A program made the translations under genes and the position numbers. DNA of 64,000 bases from Druceiella hillmani. Taxonomy: Eukaryota > Arthropoda > Insecta > Lepidoptera > Hepialidae. Shown piece by piece: positions 49,170 through 62,225 of the stretch. The notes beneath the pieces were generated by a model. The model ran no database searches. It was not told the origin of the DNA and saw only the letters and a program-made list of their open reading frames with translations. Location: contig JAYKKI010000009.1 of NCBI GenBank assembly GCA_039881145.1, positions 14,186,501 through 14,250,500 of the forward strand, read 5' to 3'. Position 1 is the first letter of the stretch; every line of letters begins with the position of its first letter.

Positions 49170-52100
49170 GCATATACATCTGGTAAATCTCTGGTCGCAG
49201 CAACCTCGTTTAGAAAAAGTTGTTTTACACTGGGTCATTTAAATGCTCGGTCTTTGTGGATAGGCCATAATCCGTAGCGACAATAGAGCATGATTTAGAC
49301 ATACTGGCTATAAATGAAACGTTGATTGCACACGGTTCAAACACGTGTACTCTTGCCATGCCCGGCTACTCGCTTGCGCACCAAAATTGCACCGTCGGTC
49401 GCGGAGAAAGTGTAGCTTTCTATGAACGCTAAGGCAGTACATAGTACAACGAGATCATCATCCCGAACATAGAGCTTGAACAAATTTTGATTCGCTTGGA
49501 AATGAGTCGATTCGGGGTACTGTATATCGACAGCCAACTAACTCTAGATTTAGCGCACGATTGCCTGATGGTGGCGGTGACCAGCCTTAACTGCACCGCT
49601 GAATACTTTTTCTTTTTTTTTTCTTCACAGGTGACCTCAATGTAGATTTACTGAAATAGGCCATTCAAGCACCTCAAAGACCATTGACTGCCTGGAGACC
49701 TTTAGTTTCAAACAACTCTTGGTATAGTCGACCAGGATAAACGAATACTCGGAAAGTTTAATTGATTTATTGTGTTGCAGTACGTCTGATTTTCAACGTA
49801 ATATACTGATTCATTATAATCAAGGTTTAAGTGACCATGCTCTCCTAGTCTGTATATTTAAAATTTTCAAATGTCTGATCGTAAATTTCGTTGCCGTTTT
49901 CTTAATTAAGTAGGTACGGAATTGTTAGTTTCAGCGGTATCAAAAGTTCGTAAGAACAACGTTGCATTGGGTGACGATATGGACAATATTGTTAATAAAT
50001 TTAATATCGTTTGGTCGATTTTCGACACCTATGCATCAGTGAGAGACCGAACAGGGCGTTTTCCATCTAAACCATGGAAAATTAATACGATCCGTTTTCT
50101 GCTGTATCTGCGTGATCGAACTCGCTCTAAAGTTCTCAAATAAAAAAAAACCATATATTTAGATTTTTATACATTGCCGATAAATTTAGTTATCACAGCT
50201 TTGAGACAGGAGAGAAAAGCATTTTTAAATTTTTATGTCAAAATGCATCGTGAAAATAGCAAACATCCGTAGTGAGGCTTGGAAACAATCTACCCCATCA
50301 GTAAAATAAAAAAAATAACCTGCCATCTCTGCGTTCCTGATAAGGCCATCGATCATTTCTTTTTATGATACCCATTGTTTTGCTGAGACAAAAATGCGTT
50401 TTTAGACGGTGAGTGAAGATATTGTGTCGAAGATAGTGTATTCTTCAAAGTCCAAAGTTGTTTTTGTGGATGTTATCTCTGCACGGATACAGAAACTAAA
50501 ACTACCGAACACCCTTACCGTGATTACCAAAATTGTAAATCTGTTGTCCAACTCTTCTACCTATCCTGAGATATGGAAAACAGCAGTTGTTTTCCCAATA
50601 GGCAAAAAAAGTAGCCTGCAGTTATTTAACAATTTTCGTCCCGTAAGCATTCTATCGGCAATATCTATAACCACAGAAAAAATGGTTTGTTATCAATTTA
50701 AGAGATTTTTAGGATCCATCAAAGCACTTCCCCTTACCCAATTAGGTTTCCATGGTCAACACAGTATATCCATAGTACTTCTATCTATTACGAACTATAT
50801 CCTACCCTCAGTTAATAAAAGGGAAGCTACTGGTGTCTTGCTTTTGGATTATTCATGTTCTTTTGCTTAAATTTCCAAATTTTAATAGCTACATTATAAA
50901 ATTACGGCTCATTGGAATGCGTGTGTGAATAGTTTAATATCTATTTTAAGCGACGCTATTTTAAGTACGTAAAAGTATTCGATGGTAATCAAACTCTTAC
51001 CTCTAAAGTTCGGGTCATTTATAGAGGTGTACCGCAAGGGTCAATCCTCTGGTCGCTACTTTTCAATCTGCACACGTCAGACTTTTCCAACGATTTAGAG
51101 CACGTTAAAACCTATTTTTGCGCTGATTATACGCAGTTGCACAAATCCTTTCGTGAGGGAGATGAAGACAGACTTAGCGAAAAGATTAGTAAAGATCTCA
51201 AAAAAACCTGGAATTCGTCATGTAAACGTATTTTATTAATAAACCTTTTTAAATACGTATTTCTAATTACGGGAAGTAGGGTTCAGATAGCAAGATCAAG
51301 AAGACAGAAGCTCTCCATGAACGGACAGTCCATTCCTATGGTGGATTACCCATTATGATGGCACACCCGTACACACGCACACACACACAAACACACACAT
51401 TCACACTTACATGCACACATGCACACAAATACGTAGACTCATATTTTATTGTATAAGCAAACGTTACCAATGCACAATGTACTCTTCTACTAATACATCT
51501 GTAATTTTTCGGATACGCGTAAATGTATTCTCTGCAAACTCATTCCATCATTTTTCTACCCTCAAAGAATTGATCCGTTTTTGCTTAAAAACAGTTAAAA
51601 ATGGGACGAGCCTTTAATGGCAATAGCCATTTTGAATCGTAGTTTTAGAATAAAACAACGGAAAGAACTTTTGATGACAACAATCATGTTGTCTCGTAGT
51701 TTTGTAATGTTAAATAGTGTATGATAAATTGATTTTAATAGAATAACAATTACTTCATTATAATAAAAGTTACCCATATTTTTATCCTAACTTGCCAGAG
51801 ATTTAGGCATCATAATGGACTCTGAGCTGAGATTTCATGAACAAGTAACCGCAAAAATTAAATGTTGTTTTATGCGTTTTAAAATGCTATATAATTACCG
51901 CCTTAATTCATCTGTTCCCTTTAGAAAGATTCTAGTTGAGAGGCTCGTTCTCCCTGTACTCCCCGATCGATCCTTTCCGATCGACCGATTCCTGACGATC
52001 CCGTGTATTGCCCTATTTAAATCAACACAGAATGCTCCGAATGAAAAATGGTTGGAGTTATCACACCCTCTATTTTTTGCGTTGACTTTTCACAAAAAGG

Positions 52101-52340
52101 AGCCAAAGTATCTTTAGGATATATTAAACTGGTCCAGCAGTACTCATCGCCACGTGACGTGGGCCAAAGACCGGCTTCTCTTAGTCCCGGAACGTCGCAC
52201 AACCGGTTATTGCGGTTTTTTTGAGGTCGCTGCAACTAAAATTTGGAATGACCTTTCTCCGTTCTGAAGACCGCTGAATCCATGAGTACTTTCAAAATTG
52301 TCAATTCGTAAGTGGCTTTTGACCCAGCAAATGCAAATGG
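49170..52340 (+). pseudogene. Near full-length non-LTR retrotransposon ORF2 relic
   Basis: Fragments in shifting plus-strand frames follow endonuclease then RT order. GHLNARSL and HDLDILAINETLI lie at about 49235-49330, GDLNVDLL (49630) and GLSDHALLVC (49824) are APE-type endonuclease motifs, and a linker KVRKNN...DDMDNIVNKFN follows. RT motifs come next: WKTAVVFPIGKK and FRPVSILSAIS (50573-50670), VPQGSI (about 51027), and CADYT near 51118 where YADDT is expected. The C-terminal part has DLGIIMDSELRFHE (51795) and YCGFFEVAATKIWNDLSP (52208-52260). The second catalytic Asp is Tyr, and there are many stops and frameshifts. Fits the Jockey/R1/CR1 group. ORF1 not found upstream. Confidence 0.78.
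51358..51430. repeat. (CA)n-rich simple repeat inside the LINE relic
   Basis: Imperfect ACAC/CACA run with G and T interruptions, breaking the RT thumb region of the relic. It arose after the element lost function or contributed to it. Confidence 0.85.
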
Positions 52341-53419
52341 AATATACGAAAAATATAAAGATTTTTTTATAAATTTCTTACTTTCTGTGAGAGCAGCCAT
52401 ATATTAAAACTAATGATGGGTAGATATTTTGGTTAATTAGCAATGAAATCTCAACACATTTGCTTCAGAAGAATATTATATTCCGAATGAACTACACGTG
52501 CAATAGAAGGTGCTTTGAAAATAAACTCGAATGCTAATGCAAATAAATTTGGAAAAAGGTGAAAAAATGAGAAGGAAAAATATAATGTAGGGTGACAAAA
52601 AAGAATAGTTGCCATGGCGACAGGTTGACATTTTGTATAAGAATACAGAATTTTATAAAGGAAATGGTTCTTTTTTTCTGTAGTAAATAATTAAATATTA
52701 TTATTACAATTTGAAAAGAAAATTAAACGTATCTTACTTTATTATCCAAAAAAGAACTGTAAACTTTGAAAGATTCTTTTCAAAGATAGAAATTAAATTA
52801 TTTATTTTACATGGTATAAAAAAGACAAATTTGAAATAATTCATAATGTCTTCTTTACACTTTTAGGAAAGACAGATAATTTTCTCTTTTCTGAAATTGA
52901 ATATGGTTGAGCTAAAATTATTATCTAGACATTTTTAAATTTAAATTCATGGCAAAAAACAAGTCGAGCAAACCTTTAAAGAATTAAATATAATTCGACC
53001 AACCGTTATCAAAAAAGACTAGCTCCCAGGAAAAATATTTTTCCAGTATTTTATTCCTTTATACTTTTGGTGATATGAAATATATTTAACGTGAAAACTA
53101 GAAGAGAAATGCGAAAATACAAACAATTCAAAAAATATGAAATTTCAAGAATATGATTTTTACTAACAGAGTGGACTAAGTTGATAACACAATACATTAG
53201 GTTGATGACACAATAAACCGTGTTGTTAACCAGTGGTAATTCTCTAGTATAACTCTTTTGTACACAATAAAATCTCGTAGTCTTCGTCGCGCATGGTTCA
53301 ACTGAGAAAGTGAACAAATTATAAGTGGGTCGGCGTAAATACAGCGCAATTTATATACTTGATAGATTAATGAAAGTGTAGCTAGGTAATTTTTATTGAA
53401 TTATTTATAATTTTAATCA
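52341..53419. other. AT-rich non-coding with an X-box-like motif
   Basis: GTTGCCATGGCGAC (52608-52621) fits the RFX X-box consensus RYYNYY-NN-RRNRAC in full. A single such match is expected by chance in a window this size. From 53375 the sequence resembles 3465-3535. No gene recognised. Confidence 0.35.
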
Positions 53420-53459
53420 TTGCGTTTAAAATATGTCATAAAACTTTACTAGGTGAAGG

Positions 53460-53640
<181 letters not shown>

Positions 53641-55732
53641 ACCGAATATATCGTACGCTAATGAAGTACATTTGTTACTATATATATAACGTGGCGGCTT
53701 GTATTTTGCTTGGATCAACATTTACATGCAAAAAAATTCGACAAATTCATAATTTAACTTCTAAAAATGTTAAGGTTACCACTTTGAAAACTGAAGACGA
53801 CTTCAAAATTTTAGTAGATAGTCAAAATTGATTTTAAAGCTCCACGGATTACCATTATTGGAAAGAAAATATTTAAATAATTAACGCAATTTTTAAACCA
53901 AATATTTTTTTTACATCTTCATTATAGTATGTATCCTTGATATTATTTACAAATGTATTATAAAATATTTTAAATTTAAGTATATTATAATGATATAATA
54001 TAATACACTTACATCCTAAATAAGAATTTCGACATTATTGTTTAATTGCAATATTAAAACACGTTCAGATATCAAAATCACGTACCTTCGTAAACATTTT
54101 TGATTTTGTTTGTACTGCCATTGATACAATATCCGAAGAGAAGTCTGAATATCTTATCGTATTTACTCGTCATTTAATTCGTAATTGGTTGATTAACTGA
54201 CGCCTAGCCACTTGTACTAAAAACCTAACAATATTAAATTGGAAAATATACCCATTTTGCGACGTAGATGCAACAAAACTTGTTTTTTTTAATATTTAAC
54301 TTTGATATCCAATAGCCAATAGTATATCCAATAGCTCTTTAAAATCTCCAAGCAAATGTCAAGTCTATTATTTTATGAAATATGTAGTTTTCCTTTTCAG
54401 TTTATATGCTCCATGTTCAATATGATATTCCCATATAACTTTGATCTTTCTCTAAGGATAGGGGCAGTACATTCAACAGAATGCAACGGCACAAGATTAT
54501 GTGCGCTCTATTGCCTGGTTGCATTCTATTCTCCGTCTCTGTTTACTACATCATTGTTTCACTACTGTAACTTTCGTTCTTAATAACACACCCATTGATT
54601 TTTTTATGTAAATGGGGGTATAGTGCTTCGTTTTTTAGGTACAGCAGATCAAATGCACCTGTATTGTTCGAAGTCCTTTCTAATTGTTTCTCCACAGATA
54701 ATGGCCAGGTATGTGCGCAAATAAATTGTAAGTTATATAATAATTTGTTTATGAAGAATAATTGAAAAGGGTTGTTTATGAAATACCCCTATATTCATGG
54801 AGAAGATTATTCAGGATAATCTGGTAGTCTAAGCACCAGAGAAAAGAATTATCGAAATGGTTTACAAAAAATCCTGTTAACTAAACAAAAGTATTGGATA
54901 GAAACAAATTATCAACATGTTTTAATTTTACATGCACAAAGGCACGGCAAACAACACGTGTTATATAACATGCAAGCTATTAATGTTTGGGTCTCAAGAG
55001 TATCAACTTGATACGAGCTTGATCCTTTATTGACCCAGTTGTTGATTTTAGATGTGCTCTCGAGAGTAATGTTGTTTTGTGTAAAACGAGATTACAGATA
55101 TCGGGTGTTACAAATAAGTCAAGCGGTTGGCCTAATATGCATGAGATAGTAAAGGGTTCTATATACGAGTAATTAATATAGGCCCAAGTGTTTTCTTGCG
55201 AATAGGTATGCGTTTTTATGTATATACCTATTTTTTACATTTTAATATTCTTATCCAAATCTAAGTTATATTATATATTAAAAGTTACCCATGTGTTTGT
55301 ACTAACTAATCACGTTTTACTAAAGCTTAAAGAGTTGTTAATATAGACAAGCATAGCATCGGATATGTGAAACACTTTCAAAGGATGCCATAATTGTCCC
55401 CTCTTTAAGTCAAGTCTATTTGTTATTAAATTTTTAATTCAATTAATTGAAGCTATTTTATAGCTTAGAAGATTCGGAGGCAGATGAATCAGTATAAACG
55501 CATCATCAAAACTCAAGATTAAATTTATATTTCTTTTTCTTCAAAATACTTTTTAAAATTACAATCAGTTTAGCGACAATAAAAATCGAGTTCTTTGAAG
55601 CGAAACTATAATCTTAATACAACTTTAGTTAAAATAGATTCAATGGAAAAAATGAGAAAAAATATATTTGTAGTATGCGGCACAATAACATACCAACTTA
55701 TTTTTATTATATTTTTTAGTATTTTTTATATT
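53641..55732. other. Left-arm non-coding segment
   Basis: About 2.1 kb of AT-rich sequence duplicated in mirror image at 60017-62108. Short frames present in both arms (54356-54583 and its mirror) differ by amino-acid changes and show no domain. The 11-bp word ATATTTTTTAG at 55709-55719 recurs at 57182-57192 on the far side of the RT insertion and may be its target duplication. Confidence 0.6.
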
Positions 55733-57119
55733 CTTTACTAAAAATGAAGTATCACAAGCGATAAGGAAACTAGATTTAAATAAAGCTCCTGGCTATGACA
55801 TGATAACGGCGAAGATCCTCAAAGAAATACCAAATGAAGGCTTTTATCTACAATGCCATCTTAAGAAGAACGACTGTGCCTGAGTAGTGGAAAGTTCCAC
55901 ATATCATAATGGTCCGAAAACCTGGCAAAAGCCCCGAAGAGGTAAAATCTTACAGGCCTATCAGTCTACTGCCTATTCCATCGAAGGTTATGGAGACTCT
56001 ATTCCTGAGCAGACTAATGATAATTATAAAAGAGAGGTGCTTAGTTCCCAACCATCAGTTTGGATTAAGTCAAAAACACGGCACAATTGAGCAAGTCCAT
56101 CGACTCGTTGCTAATATAAATTCATCCTTCGAAAAAAAACAATACTGCACAGTCATTTCTTAGATATCTCTCAGGCTTTCGATCGTGTTTGACATGATGG
56201 GCTCCTCTTCAAGATCAAGCAGTCCATTCCGGTGAATTATTATAAATTCATAAAATCATGTTTAGAAAACAGACATTTTTTTGTAAAACAAGATGAAGAC
56301 GTAACCTCCCTACATGCCATTCAAGCGGGTGTACCACAGGGCAGTGTAATGGGTCCAACCCTGTATCTTCTATACACTGCAGATCTACCTTGTACAGAAG
56401 GAGTTGTCACTGGCACATTTGCCGATGATACAGCTATACTATCCACGCATGATTCTCCAGACGTGGCGTCTCAAAAACTGCAAAAGAGTTTAGATGCAAT
56501 TTCTGGCTGATTGAAAGATTGGCGAATTAAAGCCAATGAAACCAAGTCTGTGCAAGTCACGTTTACCAATCGTAAATTTTCATGTCCTCCGGTAACATTG
56601 AACGGAGTACAAGTTCCACAAGCTGATGAAGCTAAATACTTGGGAATGTACCTCGACAGGCGGTTAACTTGGAGAAAACATATTTTCACTAAGCGCTTAG
56701 CAATGGGACAACAATTACGCAAAATATACTGGATGATCAGAAGAGAGTCACAACTATCTCTTGAAAATAAATTGTTACTATACAAGTGTATCATTAAACC
56801 AGTCTGGAGCTACGGCCTACAATTGTGGGGAACGTCAGCAAATTCGAACATCGAGATACTACAAAGATTCCAGTCAAAGATTTTACGCTTAATAGCTGAC
56901 GCACCATGGTACTTAACCAATGATAGGCTGCATAGTGACCTGAACATAAAAACTGTTAAGGAACAAATTTTGGAAAGCACTGAAGCGTATAAATGTCGGA
57001 TACTGCAACATCCGAACGATCTTGCGAAACACCTGATGTATGAGTCGAATCTGCCGAGGAGACTAAAAAAAAGTACCTCAAGATCTACTACCGTACATAG
57101 CCATCTAATAAGCGTATAG
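55733..57119 (+). pseudogene. Jockey-type RT, 5'-truncated, left-arm copy
   Basis: The frame starts abruptly at EVSQAIRKLDLNKAPGYD (RT motif 1), so endonuclease and ORF1 are absent. A frameshift near 55850 and a stop at WK precede MVRKPGKSPEEVKSYRPISL. HQFGLSQKHGTIEQVHRL follows, then a stop where motif A (AFDRV, next to a stop) lies. VNYYKFIKSCLENRHFFVK and AGVPQGSVMGPTLYLLY come next, then the catalytic FADDT (from 56418), a stop at 56508-56510, and a 202-residue thumb/C-terminal part ending at 57119. A short A-rich tail (57163-57175) follows. Stops at four places make it inactive, although the FADD box survives. The order and wording of motifs match the Jockey clade. Confidence 0.85.
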
Positions 57120-57611
57120 ACGACACCAATTGCTAAATGTATGCCTGACAGATCGCAAGGAAAAAAAAGAAAAGTAAATAAATATTTTTTAGGCTATTCG
57201 TGGAATGTTATTATTCCACATTGCACACGTTGTCTACGCCAAATGTGACTGCCAAATGAAACGGCGAGTTCGTTAAAATCTGTTAAGTAATTTAAAATTA
57301 AAAAATTATTAACCGTGTTCGAAAACCTCAAATAGTTTTTAGGAACGACTTCGTAAATTTGTTTGTTCTTTAACTATATAACGATAAGAAGAAATCGATT
57401 GAACATGTCGTTATATTCAGAAGTTTACACTAAATCGTTAACAACACTATGTTAAGAGCTCCAACTGGAAACTTCAACAACTTCCGATGCTTTTCCGCCT
57501 TTACTCGAATCAAAATATACATTCATTTAAGGTGGAGCGAGCAACTGTGGAAACGAGTTTGAAACGGTATTTTCTTTGGTATAAATAAATAAATTCATAT
57601 TAAAATGTAAT

Positions 57612-58074
57612 TTATAGCAAAATAGCAATAAATTAATGTTATACAGGTCACGAAGTCGTGAGTTATGTCAAAAGTTTACGGCCAGCGCCCGCGCCCAGAG
57701 TGAGCTGATGGAAGACAAATTCCGATTTCGAGAAGACTTGCCTTCGGATTTTACTTTTTCCTTACTTTCGCTTCAATCTTTTTGTTTCGGAGACGAGAGT
57801 ATCGCAAGCGTAACGTCGGCTCGGTACTTCAATCATTTATTTTCGTTCACTTAATAGTACGTTGAGATGTGGCTCTTAAGAATCCTTGAAAAACCGGGAA
57901 AGATATGACTTAGTCAATATAAGATATTCCAAAAATGAAGTTCGTGAAAAAAAATAATATGTGATACTCATAAATAAAGAAATCCAAGTCGTGCATTGAA
58001 AGGTCTTGAAAAATTATATCCAGTTGAGTTTTTTAATTTAGAAAAATAAGGGTAACTTAATATTATATATGTGT

Positions 58075-58125
<51 letters not shown>

Positions 58126-58136
58126 CATTACATTAT
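57612..58136. other. Palindrome spacer (525 bp)
   Basis: Unique sequence between the arms. The part 57640-57860 is GC-raised (AGCGCCCGCGCCCAG, CGTAACGTCGGCTCGG) and carries a 72-codon plus-strand frame with no recognised domain. The rest is AT-rich and ends in a (TA)n array. In a folded transcript it would be the loop. Confidence 0.8.
58061..58124. repeat. (TA)n microsatellite at the inner edge of the right arm
   Basis: Alternating TA with GTGT and AATAT interruptions, leading into TTACATTACATTATATTACAT immediately before the right arm begins. Confidence 0.93.
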
Positions 58137-58629
58137 ATTACATTTTAATATGGATTTATATATTTATACCAAAACAAAATACCGTTTCAAACTCGTTTCC
58201 ACAGTTGCTCGCTCCACCTTAAATGAATGTATATTTTGATTCGAGTAAAGGCGGAAAAGCATCGGAAGTTGTTGAAGTTTCCAGTTGGAGCTCTTAACAT
58301 AGTGTTGTTAACGATTTAGTGTAAACTTCTGAATATAACGACATGTTCAATCGATTTCTTCTTATCGTTATATAGTTAAAGAACAAACAAATTTACGAAG
58401 TCGTTCCTAAAAACTATTTGAGGTTTTCGAACACGGTTAATAATTTTTTAATTTTAAATTACTTAACAGATTTTAACGAACTCGCCGTTTCATTTGGCAG
58501 TCACATTTGGCGTAGACAACGTGTGCAATGTGGAATAATAACATTCCACGAATAGCCTAAAAAATATTTATTTACTTTTCTTTTTTTTCCTTGCGATCTG
58601 TCAGGCATACATTTAGCAATTGGTGTCGT

Positions 58630-60016
58630 CTATACGCTTATTAGATGGCTATGTACGGTAGTAGATCTTGAGGTACTTTTTTTTAGTCTCCTCGGCAGAT
58701 TCGACTCATACATCAGGTGTTTCGCAAGATCGTTCGGATGTTGCAGTATCCGACATTTATACGCTTCAGTGCTTTCCAAAATTTGTTCCTTAACAGTTTT
58801 TATGTTCAGGTCACTATGCAGCCTATCATTGGTTAAGTACCATGGTGCGTCAGCTATTAAGCGTAAAATCTTTGACTGGAATCTTTGTAGTATCTCGATG
58901 TTCGAATTTGCTGACGTTCCCCACAATTGTAGGCCGTAGCTCCAGACTGGTTTAATGATACACTTGTATAGTAACAATTTATTTTCAAGAGATAGTTGTG
59001 ACTCTCTTCTGATCATCCAGTATATTTTGCGTAATTGTTGTCCCATTGCTAAGCGCTTAGTGAAAATATGTTTTCTCCAAGTTAACCGCCTGTCGAGGTA
59101 CATTCCCAAGTATTTAGCTTCATCAGCTTGTGGAACTTGTACTCCGTTCAATGTTACCGGAGGACATGAAAATTTACGATTGGTAAACGTGACTTGCACA
59201 GACTTGGTTTCATTGGCTTTAATTCGCCAATCTTTCAATCAGCCAGAAATTGCATCTAAACTCTTTTGCAGTTTTTGAGACGCCACGTCTGGAGAATCAT
59301 GCGTGGATAGTATAGCTGTATCATCGGCAAATGTGCCAGTGACAACTCCTTCTGTACAAGGTAGATCTGCAGTGTATAGAAGATACAGGGTTGGACCCAT
59401 TACACTGCCCTGTGGTACACCCGCTTGAATGGCATGTAGGGAGGTTACGTCTTCATCTTGTTTTACAAAAAAATGTCTGTTTTCTAAACATGATTTTATG
59501 AATTTATAATAATTCACCGGAATGGACTGCTTGATCTTGAAGAGGAGCCCATCATGTCAAACACGATCGAAAGCCTGAGAGATATCTAAGAAATGACTGT
59601 GCAGTATTGTTTTTTTTCGAAGGATGAATTTATATTAGCAACGAGTCGATGGACTTGCTCAATTGTGCCGTGTTTTTGACTTAATCCAAACTGATGGTTG
59701 GGAACTAAGCACCTCTCTTTTATAATTATCATTAGTCTGCTCAGGAATAGAATCTCCATAACCTTCGATGGAATAGGCAGTAGACTGATAGGCCTGTAAG
59801 ATTTTACCTCTTCGGGGCTTTTGCCAGGTTTTCGGACCATTATGATATGTGGAACTTTCCACTACTCAGGCACAGTCGTTCTTCTTAAGATGGCATTGTA
59901 GATAAAAGCCTTCATTTGGTATTTCTTTGAGGATCTTCGCCGTTATCATGTCATAGCCAGGAGCTTTATTTAAATCTAGTTTCCTTATCGCTTGTGATAC
60001 TTCATTTTTAGTAAAG
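58630..60016 (-). pseudogene. Jockey-type RT, 5'-truncated, right-arm copy
   Basis: Mirror of the left-arm pseudogene. The 202-residue C-terminal part is identical in both, the FADDT box lies at about 59317-59331, and the same stops and frameshift are present. One difference is Ile for Thr in the motif-2 region (VMEILFLSR against VMETLFLSR). Because the lesions are shared, the element was already dead before the segment was duplicated. Confidence 0.85.
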
Positions 60017-62108
60017 AATATAAAAAATACTAAAAAATATAATAAAAATAAGTTGGTATGTTATTGTGCCGCATACTACAAATATATTTTTTCTCATTTT
60101 TTCCATTGAATCTATTTTAACTAAAGTTGTATTAAGATTATAGTTTCGCTTCAAAGAACTCGATTTTTATTGTCGCTAAACTGATTGTAATTTTAAAAAG
60201 TATTTTGAAGAAAAAGAAATATAAATTTAATCTTGAGTTTTGATGATGCGTTTATACTGATTCATCTGCCTCCGAATCTTCTAAGCTATAAAATAGCTTC
60301 AATTAATTGCATTAAAAATTTAATAACAAATAGACTTGACTTAAAGAGGGGACAATTATGGCATCCTTTGAAAGTGTTTCACATATCCGATGCTATGCTT
60401 GTCTATATTAACAACTCTTTAAGCTTTAGTAAAACGTGATTAGTTAGTACAAACACATGGGTAACTTTTAATATATAATATAACTTAGATTTGGATAAGA
60501 ATATTAAAATGTAAAAAATAGGTATATACATAAAAACGCATACCTATTCGCAAGAAAACACTTGGGCCTATATTAATTACTCGTATATAGAACCCTTTAC
60601 TATCTCATGCATATTAGGCCAACCGCTTGACTTATTTGTAACACCCGATATCTGTAATCTCGTTTTACACAAAACAACATTACTCTCGAGAGCACATCTA
60701 AAATCAACAACTGGGTCAATAAAGGATCAAGCTCGTATCAAGTTGATACTCTTGAGACCCAAACATTAATAGCTTGCATGTTATATAACACGTGTTGTTT
60801 GCCGTGCCTTTGTGCATGTAAAATTAAAACATGTTGATAATTTGTTTCTATCCAATACTTTTGTTTAGTTAACAGGATTTTTTGTAAACCATTTCGATAA
60901 TTCTTTTCTCTGGTGCTTAGACTACCAGATTATCCTGAATAATCTTCTCCATGAATATAGGGGTATTTCATAAACAACCCTTTTCAATTATTCTTCATAA
61001 ACAAATTATTATATAACTTACAATTTATTTGCGCACATACCTGGCCATTATCTGTGGAGAAACAATTAGAAAGGACTTCGAACAATACAGGTGCATTTGA
61101 TCTGCTGTACCTAAAAAAACGAAGCACTATACCCCCATTTACATAAAAAAATCAATGGGTGTGTTATTAAGAACGAAAGTTACAGTAGTGAAACAATGAT
61201 GTAGTAAACAGAGACGGAGAATAGAATGCAACCAGGCAATAGAGCGCACACAATCTTGTGCCGTTGCATTCTATTGAATGTACTGCCCCTATCCTTAGAG
61301 AAAGATCAAAGTTATATGGAAATATCATATTGAACATGGAGCATATAAACTGAAAAGGAAAACTACATATTTCATGAAATAATAAACTTGACATTTGCTT
61401 GGAGATTTTAAAGAGCTATTGGATATACTATTGGCTATTGGATATCAAAGTTAAATAATAAAAAAAACAAGTTTTGCTGCATCTACGTCGCAAAATGGGT
61501 ATATTTTCCAATTTAATATTGTTAGGTTTTTAGTACAAGTGGCTAGGCGTCAGTTAATCAACCAATTACGAATTAAATGACGAATAAACACGATAAGATA
61601 TTCAGACTTCTCTTCGGATATTGTATCATTGGCAGTACAAACAAAATCAAAAATGTTTACGAAGGTACGTGATTTTGATATCTGAACGTGTTTTAATATT
61701 GCAATTAAACAATAATGTCGAAATTCTTATTTAGGATGTAAGTGTATTATATTATATTATTATAATATACTTAAATTTAAAATATTTTATAATACATTTG
61801 TAAATAATATCAAGGATACATACTATAATGAAGATGTAAAAAAAATATTTGGTTTAAAAATTGCGTTAAATATTTAAATATTTTCTTTCCAATAATGGTA
61901 ATCCGTGGAGTTTTAAAATCAATTTTGACTATCTACTAAAATTTTGAAGTCGTCTTCAGTTTTCAAAGTGGTAACCTTAACATTTTTAGAAGTTAAATTA
62001 TGAATTTGTCGAATTTTTTTGCATTTAATGTTGATCCAAGCAAAATACAAGCCGCCACGTTATACATATAGTAACAAATGTACTTCGTCAGCGTACAATA
62101 TATTCGTT
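60017..62108. other. Right-arm non-coding segment
   Basis: Mirror of 53641-55732. Compared blocks show a handful of substitutions, more of them towards the outer end. No gene recognised. Confidence 0.6.
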
Positions 62109-62116
62109 TATATATG

Positions 62117-62183
<67 letters not shown>
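62109..62183. repeat. (TA)n at the outer end of the right arm
   Basis: Shorter counterpart of the 53461-53640 array, followed by ACCTTCACCTACTAAAG, which mirrors the left-arm edge. Confidence 0.95.
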
Positions 62184-62185
<2 letters not shown>

Positions 62186-62225
62186 CCTTCACCTACTAAA
62201 GTTTTATGACATATTTTAAACGCAA

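Larger units (their letters stand above)
58137..62225 (-). repeat. Right arm of the 8.8-kb palindrome
   Basis: Mirror image of 53420-57611. Inner edge: ATTACATTTTAATATGG pairs with the left arm's CCATATTAAAATGTAAT. Outer edge: TTTTAAACGCAA pairs with TTGCGTTTAAAA on the left, and the match stops there on both sides. Small differences at both edges and within (for example TTAATGCAATTAATT against TTAATTCAATTAATT) show that the two arms have diverged by scattered point changes. Confidence 0.95.

Noticed and set aside
57636..57854. 72-codon frame in the palindrome spacer
   Set aside because: No domain, no splice or start context worth noting; single copy of unknown origin.
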